This document shows positions 41,812 through 60,638 of a DNA stretch of 64,000 nucleotides, in pieces. Origin of the DNA: Chrysomallon squamiferum (Eukaryota; Mollusca; Gastropoda; Neomphalida; Peltospiridae). The stretch lies in the NCBI GenBank assembly GCA_012295275.1, contig CM022672.1, forward strand, positions 23,559,976-23,623,975, in the 5' to 3' direction. The position numbers were made by a program, and so were the translations under genes. Numbering within the stretch: position 1 is the stretch's first letter; each line of letters begins with the position of its first letter. The notes beneath the pieces are model-generated. The model saw nothing but the letters and a program-made list of their open reading frames with translations, was not told the origin of the DNA and searched no databases.

Positions 41812-42326
41812 TATATGTGTTTATAGTTAAGGCAGTACAAATAAATAGGCAAAGTACATATTACATAACATCGAGAGGATCCGTGGGTGCTTATTTTTCC
41901 TTTCATCGCATTGCCTAATACATAATAAATTAATTTAAAAATCTAATTATGATATGTTAATCATTATATTTTTGTGTAAAATTTATTTTTAAAATGCACG
42001 AGAAACTATTCTAATTTTCAACGTAATTCTCAAATTTCTCTTGTCATCATTTTTCTTTGCATTTCTTTGCAAGTAATGATTCATGATGAAATGGAAAATG
42101 GAAAGCTACAAACGTGACTGCTGGTATGGTTTTTATCGTTAAACTTCATTATTAGTCAGACAGGTGTTCATTTTATAAACGAATGGTTCAGATATGCATA
42201 TTTATAAGCTATGTTTAGCTTTGTAAATATACTATTTTAAAGTAATGTTATTATTTTTAAAAAATCATTTTAAATTTTATACAAACTATTAGAAGAAAAA
42301 TAAACAACAATAACAACAACTACTAC

Positions 42327-42367
<41 letters not shown>

Positions 42368-42397
42368 CAGAAGAAAAGTTAATTGTTTAGAACTCCG

Positions 42398-42458
<61 letters not shown>

Positions 42459-42762
42459 CTTTATAAGTCGAAATGCGATATTTTTCAAAGGGATATTAAT
42501 GTCACTCTATATTTTTGTATTCCCAAAGAGCCACTAATTCTTTTTCATATTCATACATCTTAAAAACTTCAAGGCAATTAAACTTCGTACGACCCACGAA
42601 AACTCTTCACGCCTCCCTTATAAATCGAAATTAAGAATACTATCACGACCATCTTTCCAAAATGTGATGATCTTTCAGAGCAGCCAGCTATATGACTGTC
42701 ATCGTTGTCGATCAAGAAGAATCAGCTTTTCGAGAACAAAGTACACACTTTCAGCGACCACA
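41291..42762. other. Intergenic with dense microsatellites; SLC5 upstream region
   Basis: (CT)n at 41481-41560 continues into CA; (GT)n at 41766-41808; (AAT)n at 42326-42366; (TA)n at 42402-42456. The last 300 bp before 42763 are the presumed promoter/5' UTR of SLC5 exon 1a. An in-frame upstream ATG exists at 42664, but the residues it would add do not resemble the family. Confidence 0.6.
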
Positions 42763-43104
42763 ATGACGGCCAGATTAAGAATTTCCTTGCTAGACTATTT
42801 GATTCTTTGTTTCGTCCTGTTAATATGTTTAGGAATAGGAATATTCTTTGCCATTAAAAACCGTCGGCAAGTCACAAGGATAGCGTATTTGCTGGGAGAG
42901 CGCAAAATGGGACTTATCCCCGTGTGCTTGTCTTTGTTTGTGACTTACCAGTCTGCTATAAGTTTGATTGGAATTCCAGCAGAAATGTATTTTTACGGAA
43001 CAATGGCTTGGTATCTTTCTTTATCGATGTCCGTGTGCTACGTAGCTGGTTTATATACTCTGATTCCTCTTTTGTACCCACTGCAAATTACTAGTATGTA
43101 TGAG
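42763..43104 (+). CDS. SLC5 transporter alternative first exon 1a
   Basis: 114 codons from ATG (MTARLRISLLDYLILCF) to a consensus donor (GAG|GTAAGA). It codes for the first SLC5 membrane segments: ISLLDYLILCFVLLICLGIG, YLLGERKMGLIPVCLSLF, SLIGIPAEMYFYGT and YPLQITSMYE. Length, phase and end point equal those of exon 1b (44673-45014). It can therefore splice to the same second exon at 45386 and give a transporter with a different N-terminal fifth. Alternatively it is what is left of a tandem gene copy; no further exons follow it before exon 1b. Confidence 0.75.
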
Positions 43105-43220
43105 GTAAGACAAAAAACCGGTGTAAAAGAGATTTGTTTTTAAGTTTAAAGACGTTTAAATATTTACTTCTGGTATATAACTAATCGTGACGTCCCATTT
43201 GTTTTATGTTTGTACCACTG

Positions 43221-43490
43221 ACTGTCCACTTGGCTATTTTATTCAGAGTTTTGTACTCTGTATATATTTAAGAATAGGAATTATTTGTGTTGAAGTTTTA
43301 CGTACTTTCTGGAATATCACCGAATTTGAATTTAGTCGGTATGTTTTCCTTAATTGTTACTTATCAGGTATCAGGTATCGGTTTAACTGGAATGTAATTT
43401 TATTTTTACGGAACTATGTTTTGTTATTTTAAGTTTATAAGATCCAATCTGATCCCTATGTGTCCTATGGAGGTTACTAGCGTATATAAG
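43221..43490 (+). pseudogene. Decayed third copy of SLC5 first exon
   Basis: Broken-frame matches to exon 1a occur in order: TTTAGGAATAGGAATT-like start, GTTACTTATCAGG (VTYQ), TTTATTTTTACGGAACTATG (FYGTM), and GTTACTAGCGTATATAAG (VTSVYK). Stops and gaps interrupt it and no usable donor follows. It lies between exons 1a and 1b. Confidence 0.75.
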
Positions 43491-43934
43491 AAAAGAAAAG
43501 CAAGGAAATGTTTTTATCAAATATTTTCTATTATTTAGTTTTTACAGAAATGAGAACACCCAAAATACATTTTTTGGATAAATATTATTTGTATTGGTAA
43601 AGACAATGATATTGAATGTGGTATACCTAATTACTGGGGGGGGTGAGATATCTGGTAAATATTTATAAAATAAAAAATAAATTTGGACCAATTTCTTGAA
43701 CTTACAAGTGATACTGAAATTTCCTTTTTTAGTGTCAAAAAAAAAACAACAACTAAAAAACAATAAATAAAAAATAAAATAAAATCAAAGTTTTTGAGAC
43801 TGCCGTTTTGAGACTGCCGTTTGTTGGCTTGTCATTTTAGTGGGGTTTTAAATTGTTGTTATATTTAAATTATTTTTGTCATCTTAGTGGGGTTTTAATT
43901 TTTATTGTTGTTATATTTAATTTATTTATTTTAG

Positions 43935-44115
43935 ACAATGTCCTTTAGCTGTCGCTTCTGTCTTTGGAACCACAATCGTTCAGCTTATCACACGAGCTAC
44001 ACAAAGCTATATAGGTCTCAATCTTCCAAATGAAGTGACCAAGAAACACAAAAGTATTCTTTACTTCTTACACGATGACGTTTTCCAGAAGACAACCGAT
44101 TTCCTTCTGCAATAA
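43935..44115 (+). other. Unidentified 59-codon open segment behind a splice acceptor
   Basis: After TTTATTTATTTTAG the frame CAATGTCCTTTAGCTGTC... stays open for 59 codons to a TAA at 44113. It reads QCPLAVASVFGTTIVQLITR, then LPNEVTKKHKSILYFLHDDV and FQKTTDFLLQ. The composition is protein-like and unlike the flanking DNA. It is not part of an SLC5 protein. It may be a terminal exon of an unknown gene or a fragment of a captured gene; no family recognised. Confidence 0.3.
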
Positions 44116-44672
44116 AGTAGCAGGTTTACATTACAGATCTACAAAATTGTAGAGAAATAGGCAACATGGGTCCTGTGACATGTACTTCCTTGTCGATCTA
44201 TTTTCTAATTAGTCTTAACGAGTACCATTATTATGTGTGGAATAGATTAGAAGAACAATGGGGGAAATAAGTAATTACTACAGAAATGCCGAAAGGTATG
44301 GTAGTATCACATCACTAATTCTATCGTTAAAACTAGTCGTTTGAATACAACATACATAACCAATATGACGAATATTTTTCTTTGTCTAATTTATGCAGAG
44401 GTAGGTAGTGTAATCAGAAAATGTTTATTCAAACATAAGATTTAGATATTTACTCAGAAGAACGAGATGTTCAAGCATGATTCTAATTGTGACTATGAAT
44501 AATTTTAAAAAAAATTAAATTTTTATCAATGCACAGTTATACGTGACCTCATGAACATTATAAAGAATTTAAACTAACCTTTCCCTTATCAAATAAAACA
44601 TAAAGAAATTCAACAGACTTGTCATTTTCAGTTAGTTACGTTTAGACGTTGACAAAGAATAATATCCCAGTA

Positions 44673-52040
<7,368 letters not shown>

Positions 52041-53111
52041 CAAAGGAGGAATATTCCATAATTATATACCATTACAAAACTACTAATTTTCATATAAATT
52101 ATACGCTATAATTATAAACTGATAAATTTTATAATCTATATGTCGACGCATAAATACAAATTACACACAAAAATTGCACAGATATGAATATAATATTATT
52201 TTCTGTAAAATGTAAAAGACAGTAATAACGTGAAAGTAATATAATATAATATAATTTAAAGTAAAGTAGATAATATTCATTTAGCGATACACTCAGACCG
52301 TGTTATTAAAGGTTACTAGACAAATATGTCTTGATAATGAGATTTTTTTTAATTCGCTTATTGACTACACGTCAAGGCCAGCAGTGACTATAAAATATAC
52401 TATTCTCTGTAGACCCCTTCTTCTTAATACAGGATTTCATCTCTTCATATGTCACCCAGTTCATTACCTGCGCATACTTTTGCCAGACTGTCTGCATTCT
52501 CATTGCCAGGTATGAGCTGGAACCATATTCACGCGGCTTGATTGACACTACTGTTAGGGTGTAGTGCTCCTGAAAGTGGTTTTGAAGAGCCTCATCGCTC
52601 TGTGCATGAAAACCTGATCAACATCTGTTGCATCTAAGAATCCCATTGAGGCTACCAGACTTTCAGAAGCAATCGCAGTGGAAGAACCAAGGGTGGGCTG
52701 GTCATTCTGGTTAGGAATAACATCAGTTGAAACTAACAGATTTATGGAGGCAGTTGAATGCACTGAGGTCAAGATCAAAACACTGCTATTAGAAAACACA
52801 ATGAATCGTTAATAACACATTTACCTCACAGAAGTCTTCTTACAGTTGCCTCTGATCAATCTGTGAAGCTGGCGAAAACTTGCTCATTGGATATACTAAG
52901 GACATCGATGCTCCCACCCATTATATCATATACCTACCTACCTACCTGCTCTATAGTCAGTATTTATTTTAAAGAATTGTTTTAGTTCATCCAAATAAAT
53001 ATATTATGTGTATAATAATTAGTTTATTATAAATAGTCCAAGATAATTGATATATGAATACATTTTATATATCACAGATTTTGTTTGAATGTTGGTCGAT
53101 GTTAAAGAAGC

Positions 53112-53199
<88 letters not shown>

Positions 53200-53216
53200 A
53201 TGTATATATCTATCTG

Positions 53217-53247
<31 letters not shown>

Positions 53248-53529
53248 GTCTATATGAATTTTTTGTTAATGCATTTTCATTTATTATTTCTATTTTACTG
53301 TTATTATAATTGCTAATATTCCTCAAGTTATGGAATTTTTTTTAGTTTTCCCGTCATCTTTGTATAAATGCTTATGTCTACTTTAAACTTTATAAACAAA
53401 AACAAAATCTTTATAACTGATTTATTTTTGCCACCGCGAATATATTCTACTTGACCTATATCAGTTGTCACCTATATACGTTTGGCTTCCATCACTACCA
53501 GTAGTAAAACTGATCTGACGTTCAAAGAG
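52041..53529. other. Intergenic between SLC5 and glycine-rich gene
   Basis: SLC5 3' UTR. A less AT-rich stretch (52340-52900) is open for 81 codons on the minus strand (52799-52554) but shows no recognisable family or splice context. (TC)n lies at 53109-53195 and (TATC)n at 53208-53252. A leftover repeat piece of the glycine-rich gene lies at 53460-53529, past that gene's stop. Confidence 0.6.
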
Positions 53530-55214
53530 TTAGTTTATTTCTTCTTCACTGAGATTTTCATATTTGACAAATCTCTTGCCAAACCAAAATCCACTTGATG
53601 TATGAGTCGACGGTGTATGACTGCTGGTTCCTCCTGCTGTTAGCCCTAATGATGAACTGTAACTATGTCCATCAGTATCTACTGAACCGCCAATAGCCCC
53701 AATATGTCCCCCTGTTCCAGCTGAAAATCCGCTATTTTGACTGTACCCTACATGAAGATCAACCCCACTTCCACCAGCTCCCAGTCCAATACCAGCAGAT
53801 CCCTGAAATCCAGATCCTTTGCTATAACCAAGACTAGCAGTTCCCTGAATTCCTTCGCCAACAGAACCAGTTAAACTACCCCCGCTGAGATGTCCTGTTG
53901 GATCTGTTGTAACGGAGCCACCAAGGCTGAATCCTGGAAGAGGAACGTTAACCCCATACGTGTGGCTTCCATCACTACCAGTAGTAAAACTGATCTGACG
54001 TTCAAAGAGTTCTTTTATTTCTTCTTCACTGAGATCTTCATATTTGACAAACCTCTTGCCAAACCAAAATCCACTAGATGTATGAGTCGATGGTGTATGA
54101 CTGCTGGTTCCTCCTGCTGTTAGCCCTAATGATGAACTGTAACTATGTCCATCAGTATCTATTGAACCGCCAATAGCCCCAATATGTCCCCCTGTTCCAG
54201 CTGAAAATCCGCCATTTTGACTATACCCTACATGAAGATCAACCCCACTTCCACCAGCTCCCAACCCAATACCAGCAGATCCCTGAAATCCAGATCCTTT
54301 GCTATAACCAACACTAGCAGTTCCCTGAAGAACCCCCCCCGAACCTTTGGATCTGTGGTATACCGAGGCTGAATCCAAGGAACGTTAACCCCATACGTGT
54401 GCAGTTCCCGTTCAAAGAATTCCTTCTTCACTGAGATTTTCATATTTTACAAACCGCTTGAAACCAAAATCCACTTGATAAATGGAGTATGACTGCTGGT
54501 TCCTCCTGCTGAGATGTCCTGTTGTTCCAGAAAATCTGTTGTATCCCTGAAGCCCCGAATCTTTGCTATAACCAAGACTAGCCCCTGACCTTCACCAATA
54601 GAACCAGTTAAACTACCCCCGCTGAGATGTCTGAATCCTGGAACCACCGACGGAATCCTGGAAGAGTTAACCCCATATGTGTGACTTCCATCACTACCAG
54701 TAGTGAAACTGATCTGACGATCAAAGAGTTCTTTTATTTCGTTCATTGAGACCTTGAATTTCATCGTACGGAATAAATCTCTTACCAAACCAAAATCCGC
54801 TGCCAGAACTGGGAGTCGTGGAACTGTGACCACCTGAAAGCCCCAATGACTGAGTCAAACTGTGCCCATCAGTATCCACGGAATATCCAACTGGCCCCGT
54901 TTTGGTTCCCACACCTTCAGTAAACCCACCATTATGGGTCCATCCAACGTGGACATCAGTGCCATATCCACCAACCCCAGTTCCAATACCAAGAGTTGCT
55001 CCAATTCCATTGTGTTTGTCGTAACTTAGATGGGCACTTCCCTGCAGACCTTCCCCAATTGATCCTCCGATACTCCCTCCCGACAAATGCCAGTTTTTGT
55101 CTGTGGTTAAGGAGCCGTCGACGCTTCCTCCAGGAAGAGGTATATTTAATCCAAGTGTGTGACTTCCATCTGTTCCCTGGGTCCAACTGATCTGACGTTC
55201 TTCTCTTTCGTCAT
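53530..55214 (-). CDS. Glycine-rich tandem-repeat secreted precursor, partly broken (5' exon missing)
   Basis: Four to five units of about 160 residues (480-bp period) on the minus strand. Each unit begins after Arg with QISFTTGSDGSHTYGVN (QISWTQGTDGSHTLGLN in the first), runs through a Gly/Ser-rich body (GHLSGGSLTGSVGEG, GYSKGSGFQGSAGIGLGAGG, HVGYSQNGGFSAGTGGHIG), and ends SSGFWFGKR followed by an acidic spacer FVKYEDLSEEEIKELFER. GKR is the usual amidation-plus-dibasic-cleavage signal. The body resembles attacin-type glycine-rich domains in composition only. The exon seems to start at an acceptor (TTCTTTTTAG|AT, 55214), so the signal peptide lies upstream and was not found. The first spacer is short by two bases, and the unit over 54380-54720 carries many small deletions. 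The last two units are intact. The final spacer ends in a TAA. Confidence 0.6.
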
Positions 55215-55351
55215 CTAAAAAGAATTTCCAGTCTACAGTGACTGTTTTCATTACTCAGCGGACTAATTCCAAAGGAGATTTCTTAAATAAATATAGGATA
55301 TAAGTGACAATGAATTTTCTTTTGTAAATATACGTCAATATAGTTTAGAAT

Positions 55352-55394
<43 letters not shown>

Positions 55395-57043
55395 TTCTAA
55401 TAAATTTGCAGTAGTATATATAAAATTGTAATTATGTATTTTATCAAAGTTTCCAACTGTTCTTCCTTATTTATTTTTTTACATATAACTTCTGTTTTTT
55501 AAAGTTGAACATTTAAACAAAAGTCAGTATTCTCATTATCAAAAAGGCTACAAATATACCGCTTTTATTAATAGGAAGATTCTGTAACAGTTCTCTGTAA
55601 CTGGGACATTTATTATTTTATATCTGTACATCACTGGTAAAGAATTAAACCATCAAAGACTGGTATATAAAGGCACTGGCATGTGGTTTCTCTGCCATGT
55701 TATCATACCAAAATAAGACAAATTTATACACAACAATTTCTCATACAAAAATATGTCAAGATGTCAATAAAAGATTAATACAGTTATTAATTATGCTATT
55801 TATTTTTTATATGTAACAATTTCTTAAAACTTTTAATAACAATAAGAAGAGTTTAAGAAAATAAAATAATCACTGATATAAAATGCCCTTTTTACCTTTT
55901 ACGCCAATTGGATTGGCGTGGACAGAGAGTAAAAGACATGTGATAAAACATATCAGAGACCTGGGGTGTATCTGTGTCAAAAGATAACAATTAAATATTA
56001 ATTAATATTCATGTACTAAGATAATGTCGGTATTTGTTTTAATTTATCGCCAGCAGAGAAGCCTTCTGTATATACGTGCATATTAATTTGAATGTATATG
56101 TTTGTATGTTTGTTGTGCACATTTTTTTTTTTAAAGTTAGTAATAATGGATGGATCTCTACATGTGTATAAAGGTATGTTTGTATGTGTATGTATGTATG
56201 TATGTATGAGTATTGTGTATGTATGTGTGTGTATGTGTTTGAGTACATACATATAACTTTCAGTGAATGTGTATGTGCGCGCATATATATTTGGTTAGGC
56301 TGGTATCTTCTCTTTTGCTAACTCAGTTTCGTACAGAGATTAATATTTAATTTTAAAATCCCCAAGTTTAAAGACTTTTGATTTTCTTTGCAATTGTTCG
56401 TTTTACCTTTTTATGTAAAACAAACAAAATTAAAAAAACAAAAAGAAAGAAATATATTTTTTTTAAATCGGTGCCTTGTAGCCATCACATGAGAGTGTTA
56501 ATTTTTATTCACACTCTGTTATCAGTTACGATTATTTTATAGTAGCACGAAATTATCTATTCTGTAGAAACTTTATTCAAATTATCATCATGATTATTAT
56601 TATTATATTTTTAAAAATGTACTAAATATAAGACCTACCAGTACCATACTGCTGCAAAAAGCTCTAGCTGAAGATTAGTTCAAAGCTTAATGTCAGACAG
56701 AAACAGTAACAAGACACTGGGTATTGGCGGACGGGTAATGTTTTTTTTTATATATACTTGGCTCATTTATTTATACCTCCCAAATAAGGTGTGGAGCGTT
56801 AGATCAGATAAGAGTTTGGGGAACGAAACAGATGAAAAGATAAGTTTTGAGTTGTTTTGTTTTTTTTGTGTTTTTTTATCGTGTGAATTAACCGAATTTA
56901 TACCTTGTCTAGCGTAATCTAGCTTTTAATGTTTTTGTAAATATATATTGGTTCATTATTACATTTTTGATAACACATCCGTCAAAATAATTTGAAAATA
57001 AATAAATAAATAAACATTAAAATAAAGACGTATAAAATTATGC

Positions 57044-57093
<50 letters not shown>

Positions 57094-57729
57094 TATCAAT
57101 GGATTTATCGCTTTTTTTAAAGGTTTCATTTCCTTTACTCTTTCGAACCTCTCTTTTTAAGGTATAGTTTTACTTCTCATAGTTGACCATTTTCTTCTAC
57201 GTTTTATTTTTATTTTTTTAATTCACTACGAGAAGGACATCTTTGTTAACACAGTAGGCCTACTGTTTTAATGATTGATTTTATCAGCTTTTTGAACTTA
57301 CAGAACTTTAAGTTCCGCAGTTGTTTCGCCATGTCTATACAAGTTTCATGGATACAAATATTTTGAAAAAAACATATTTAAAACAAAAATCGATCAATAT
57401 GTGTTTTAAATGCAAAACAAATTTTTTGGGGGGGTTAATTGTTGTTATTTGTTTTCATACTTTTCAAGGAAATGATAATCTGTTATGTATAAAACAGGTC
57501 ACTTTGGGGATATTGTATATAAAGAGAAACTAAGAATAAGATTGCAAAACAAGCACAGCTGGCTCCAACAGAAAAGGGCTTTTTAAATTTGCTTTAGAAC
57601 CTGAAGTCAATTATTTTGTTTTACAAATTTCATATTAATACTTCTAATCAGTAAGAGAAACGAAACAAGAAGACAAAATATGAGCTATCTTCCCTTAGCT
57701 GGTCATTTTATACATCTATCTATCTACGT

Positions 57730-57779
<50 letters not shown>

Positions 57780-58077
57780 ATATATATATCTTGAGGTGCC
57801 AATGACTAACAGTGGCTGATATGAAGAGTGTAGATATAACACGTCAGATAACGTAACAGCTGCAATAATAATCGATAAGTAATCACCTTTAGCTATCCAT
57901 GGTTAGGCTCTCCTTAAAACGACAGTTTTATATTCAGGCAATTTGTTGATAGGTTTAGGATCTTATAGTGTTTTTTGCATGTGATTATCAGTTCTGCTAT
58001 GTATGTACTACTGATTACACAGTTTTGTCTCTTGGTAAAACTTTAATAATAAACATTCTGGTTGATGAAACTGTAGA
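55215..58077. other. Intergenic
   Basis: Upstream side of the glycine-rich gene, which should contain its promoter and signal-peptide exon; none could be fixed. Holds (TA)n at about 55357-55390, an ACGCCAATTGGATTGGCGT palindrome at 55901-55919, TATG repeats at 56170-56240, poly(A) plus (AT)n at 57043-57096, and CT/ATCT repeats at 57730-57790. No supportable gene. Confidence 0.5.
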
Positions 58078-58470
58078 CTGGACCTCACTAATCCGGTAAA
58101 TTCGGTGATTCCGGACAATGATTTTAATCAATAATTAGCGTGGCAACACCACCTACCCACAACAGCTTATTTATGGTACTTGATGATGCTATTCAGGTAC
58201 AGATAATATATATATATATTCTTCTTCATTAGTATTTTACCCTAAAATATGCCTCGAAAGGGACCATTAAAAGTAATGCTGAAAAGAACATGTGACATTT
58301 GAGCTGTTACAAAAATGTGAAAGTTACCCAAATTTAAAAAAATAATAATAACAAAAAATGTAAAATTTAAAATAAAATAAAAAAATAAATAAAATACAGT
58401 AATACAAAAGGACTGGACAATTGCTTTGTCATAAAGAAATCCAATGAGCAGGAAGATGTATCGATATCAG
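58078..58470 (+). mobile_element. Decayed pogo/Tigger-type fragment
   Basis: GACCTCACTAATCCGG followed by GATTCCGGACAATG (58080-58120) is a typical end of Tigger-like elements. About 130 bp later MPRKGPLKVML opens a frame, and VTFELLQKCESYPNLK follows in a shifted frame, resembling the N-terminal DNA-binding part of a pogo transposase. No intact ORF. Confidence 0.45.
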
Positions 58471-58751
58471 ATATACAGTACAGAACACGCTTGATTTTTT
58501 GTTATTTTTTAACTCTCACCTGCTTGGCAGCTATCTGTTCGAAGGTTATAGGATTACTGAAATCGGATCTGCAATACTGACTAACACTCAAGTCAAGTTT
58601 AATGTAAACTAAGTTGACAATTCTTAACAACTCGTTACAGTCTGTATTCTTATAGGCCAGGTAACCGTGTCGATCTATTTTGTATTCCGTTGTAATGTGT
58701 GTACGTGTGAATATTATGAATAAATAATATTAGCCTTTTCAGATCTTTAAG

Positions 58752-58793
<42 letters not shown>

Positions 58794-58796
58794 GTA

Positions 58797-58830
<34 letters not shown>
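58752..58830. repeat. (AAT)n microsatellite
   Basis: About 79 bp of AAT/AAG-like triplet repeat between the two transposon fragments. Confidence 0.95.
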
Positions 58831-58833
<3 letters not shown>

Positions 58834-58984
58834 GTAACAGTAATAGTAGTAGTAGTAAAACCATTGATAACAATAACCCTGCTAAAACTAATTGTGGAGT
58901 TGCCTGGTATGACATTTGCTGTAATAATTGAAAATATTACATTAATATATATATATACACACACACACACATATATATACACAA

Positions 58985-59515
58985 TGGTACCTCGAGTTAC
59001 GAGTGCTCCAAGTTACGAGTTTTTCGAACAACACAACATCCGCCCAGCATCCTGCGACTTACTCGTTTGCTTCACGCGGTTACCTCGCCGTGGAGTCATC
59101 TCTGTTGTTTTATGCTCTCGTTTTGTGCAGTATTTTGCCAAATTTCCATGGATCCTAAGAAAGTGAGTGCAAAGGACAGTGCTGAGAAGAAGCGGATGAT
59201 GTCCATCGAATTAAAGCATGCAATCATAGAAAAACATGAGCGAGCTGCGTGTAGTGAACATGGCTAAGCAATAAGAGCGTACTACTTTTACGATATGTAC
59301 CAGAAGGAGTCGATAAACGCTATATCTCCAGCCAAAGGCATTAAAATAATTTCAAAGCTGCGGACATATATTTTTCTTATTTAAAAACACGTTACAAAAA
59401 ACTGGGGTGGTGTTTGGGGGGCTGGAACGGATTAAAGGTATTTCAGTTAATTTCATTTTGGAAAACTGATGTGATTATACGAGCAAATTGAACGAATTAA
59501 ACTCGTAAGTCAAGA
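58985..59515 (+). mobile_element. Internally deleted Tigger (TIGD1-like) DNA transposon
   Basis: The left end TACCTCGAGTTACGAGTGCT and the right end (AATTAAACTCGTAAGTCAAG, about 59495-59514) form inverted repeats sharing ACTTACGAGT-type cores. Between them is the start of a Tigger transposase. The element is about 530 bp, so most of the transposase is deleted and it cannot be autonomous. Confidence 0.75.
59148..59267 (+). pseudogene. Truncated Tigger transposase N terminus
   Basis: ATG at 59148 gives MDPKKVSAKDSAEKKRMM, then SIELKHAIIEKHERAA, the start of TIGD1-like transposases (a CENP-B-type helix-turn-helix follows in intact copies). The frame stops at 59265. A further piece, KESINAISPAKGIKIISKLR, appears in another frame near 59307-59365, followed directly by the 3' end. 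Confidence 0.7.
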
Positions 59516-60199
59516 CAATAATACAAAAATACTGTATATTATAAATTAATAGGCTTCTGTTGTGAAACCTACATTTTTTCTTCTAACTTATTTTCTATTA
59601 CAGAAAAATTCTAATAGGAAATTTTAAAATTAATTAATTTATTAAAATTATATTAATTTTTGTTACCTTTTGATTTATTTTTTAAATTGTTTTATTATAT
59701 ATATATATGTTGTTGTATTGTTATTGTTGTCGCTATTGTTTCTATCATCATTTTAACTTCTTATTTTCGTATTTCAGTAAAATTAATGAGCAGTATCAAT
59801 CAATAAATGCACTTTTAAAAAGAAAATTATATAAATAATAATAGTTAATGCCCATGTCATTAGATTACTACATATGATTTTGATTCCCTGCTACACTTAC
59901 TAGCCCCAAGCTTAATGATATAATTAAATCAATATGTCACCAAATAATTAATTAAAACAGACATATTTTCACTTACGTGTATTCTGAAGTAACTGAAGAA
60001 ATGATCAAGAGTCGCCAAAAATTAGTAAAAATGGAAAATTAGGTTATATATTTATCATATATCTTGCAGTTTACATGTTCCTTGTTAGCAGAGGTATTAT
60101 TATTATTGTTACTACTACTACTACTACTACTATTGACACCGTTTCTTAATGTTAGTACGAGAAGGTAAAAATGTACTGATTTGACAAAAGCGAAAGTGG

Positions 60200-60242
<43 letters not shown>

Positions 60243-60510
60243 GTGTGTGTGCTTGCGTGCGCGCGCTCTCGAATATGTACGTTTATAAATATTATGTTTT
60301 TATAGCAGCACTAGGAGTAAAACAAAAATGTTGTAGAAAAAGCTCTGCAAACAAAATGGTTACTTAAATTACGAAACTGTGGGTCATAATTAGCTCCAAA
60401 TAAGAATACTTCCATAAAAAGCAGTGCTGTAAGTATAACATGATAACATTGTAGTTAAATCTTCCGCCCTGAAGCTAGCGAGTTTCTTTTCCTTATTTGG
60501 GTATGATTGT
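59516..60510. other. Intergenic
   Basis: AT-rich spacer with (GT)n at 60203-60253. No coding signal. Confidence 0.6.
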
Positions 60511-60638
60511 CCTCACGCATGCGCATCTTTTGGTCCTTCACCCTTGAATCACTTCCTGGATAGAAGCCGGCAGGAAGTTTTGACAAAATTTAAAAAGAAC
60601 TTAATCGAAGTGACAGTGAAGACATTGGAAGTGAAAAT
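60511..60638 (+). promoter_or_regulatory. WDR1 core promoter
   Basis: An NRF1-like site ACGCATGCGCAT (60515-60526) and two facing ETS-type sites, ACTTCCTGG (60551) and CAGGAAGT (60571), lie 60-125 bp before the ATG in a locally GC-richer stretch. This is typical of TATA-less housekeeping promoters. Assigned by motif and position only. Confidence 0.5.

Noticed and set aside
52554-52799. 81-codon minus-strand frame between SLC5 and the glycine-rich gene
   Set aside because: Low-complexity Ser/Thr composition, no splice context and no recognised homology; not supportable as a gene.
53054-53316. Ser-Leu repeat open frames
   Set aside because: Translation of a (TC)n microsatellite followed by (TATC)n.
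55901-55919. Palindrome ACGCCAATTGGATTGGCGT as an operator
   Set aside because: An 8-bp stem with inverted CCAAT boxes could be chance, and no promoter is located beside it.
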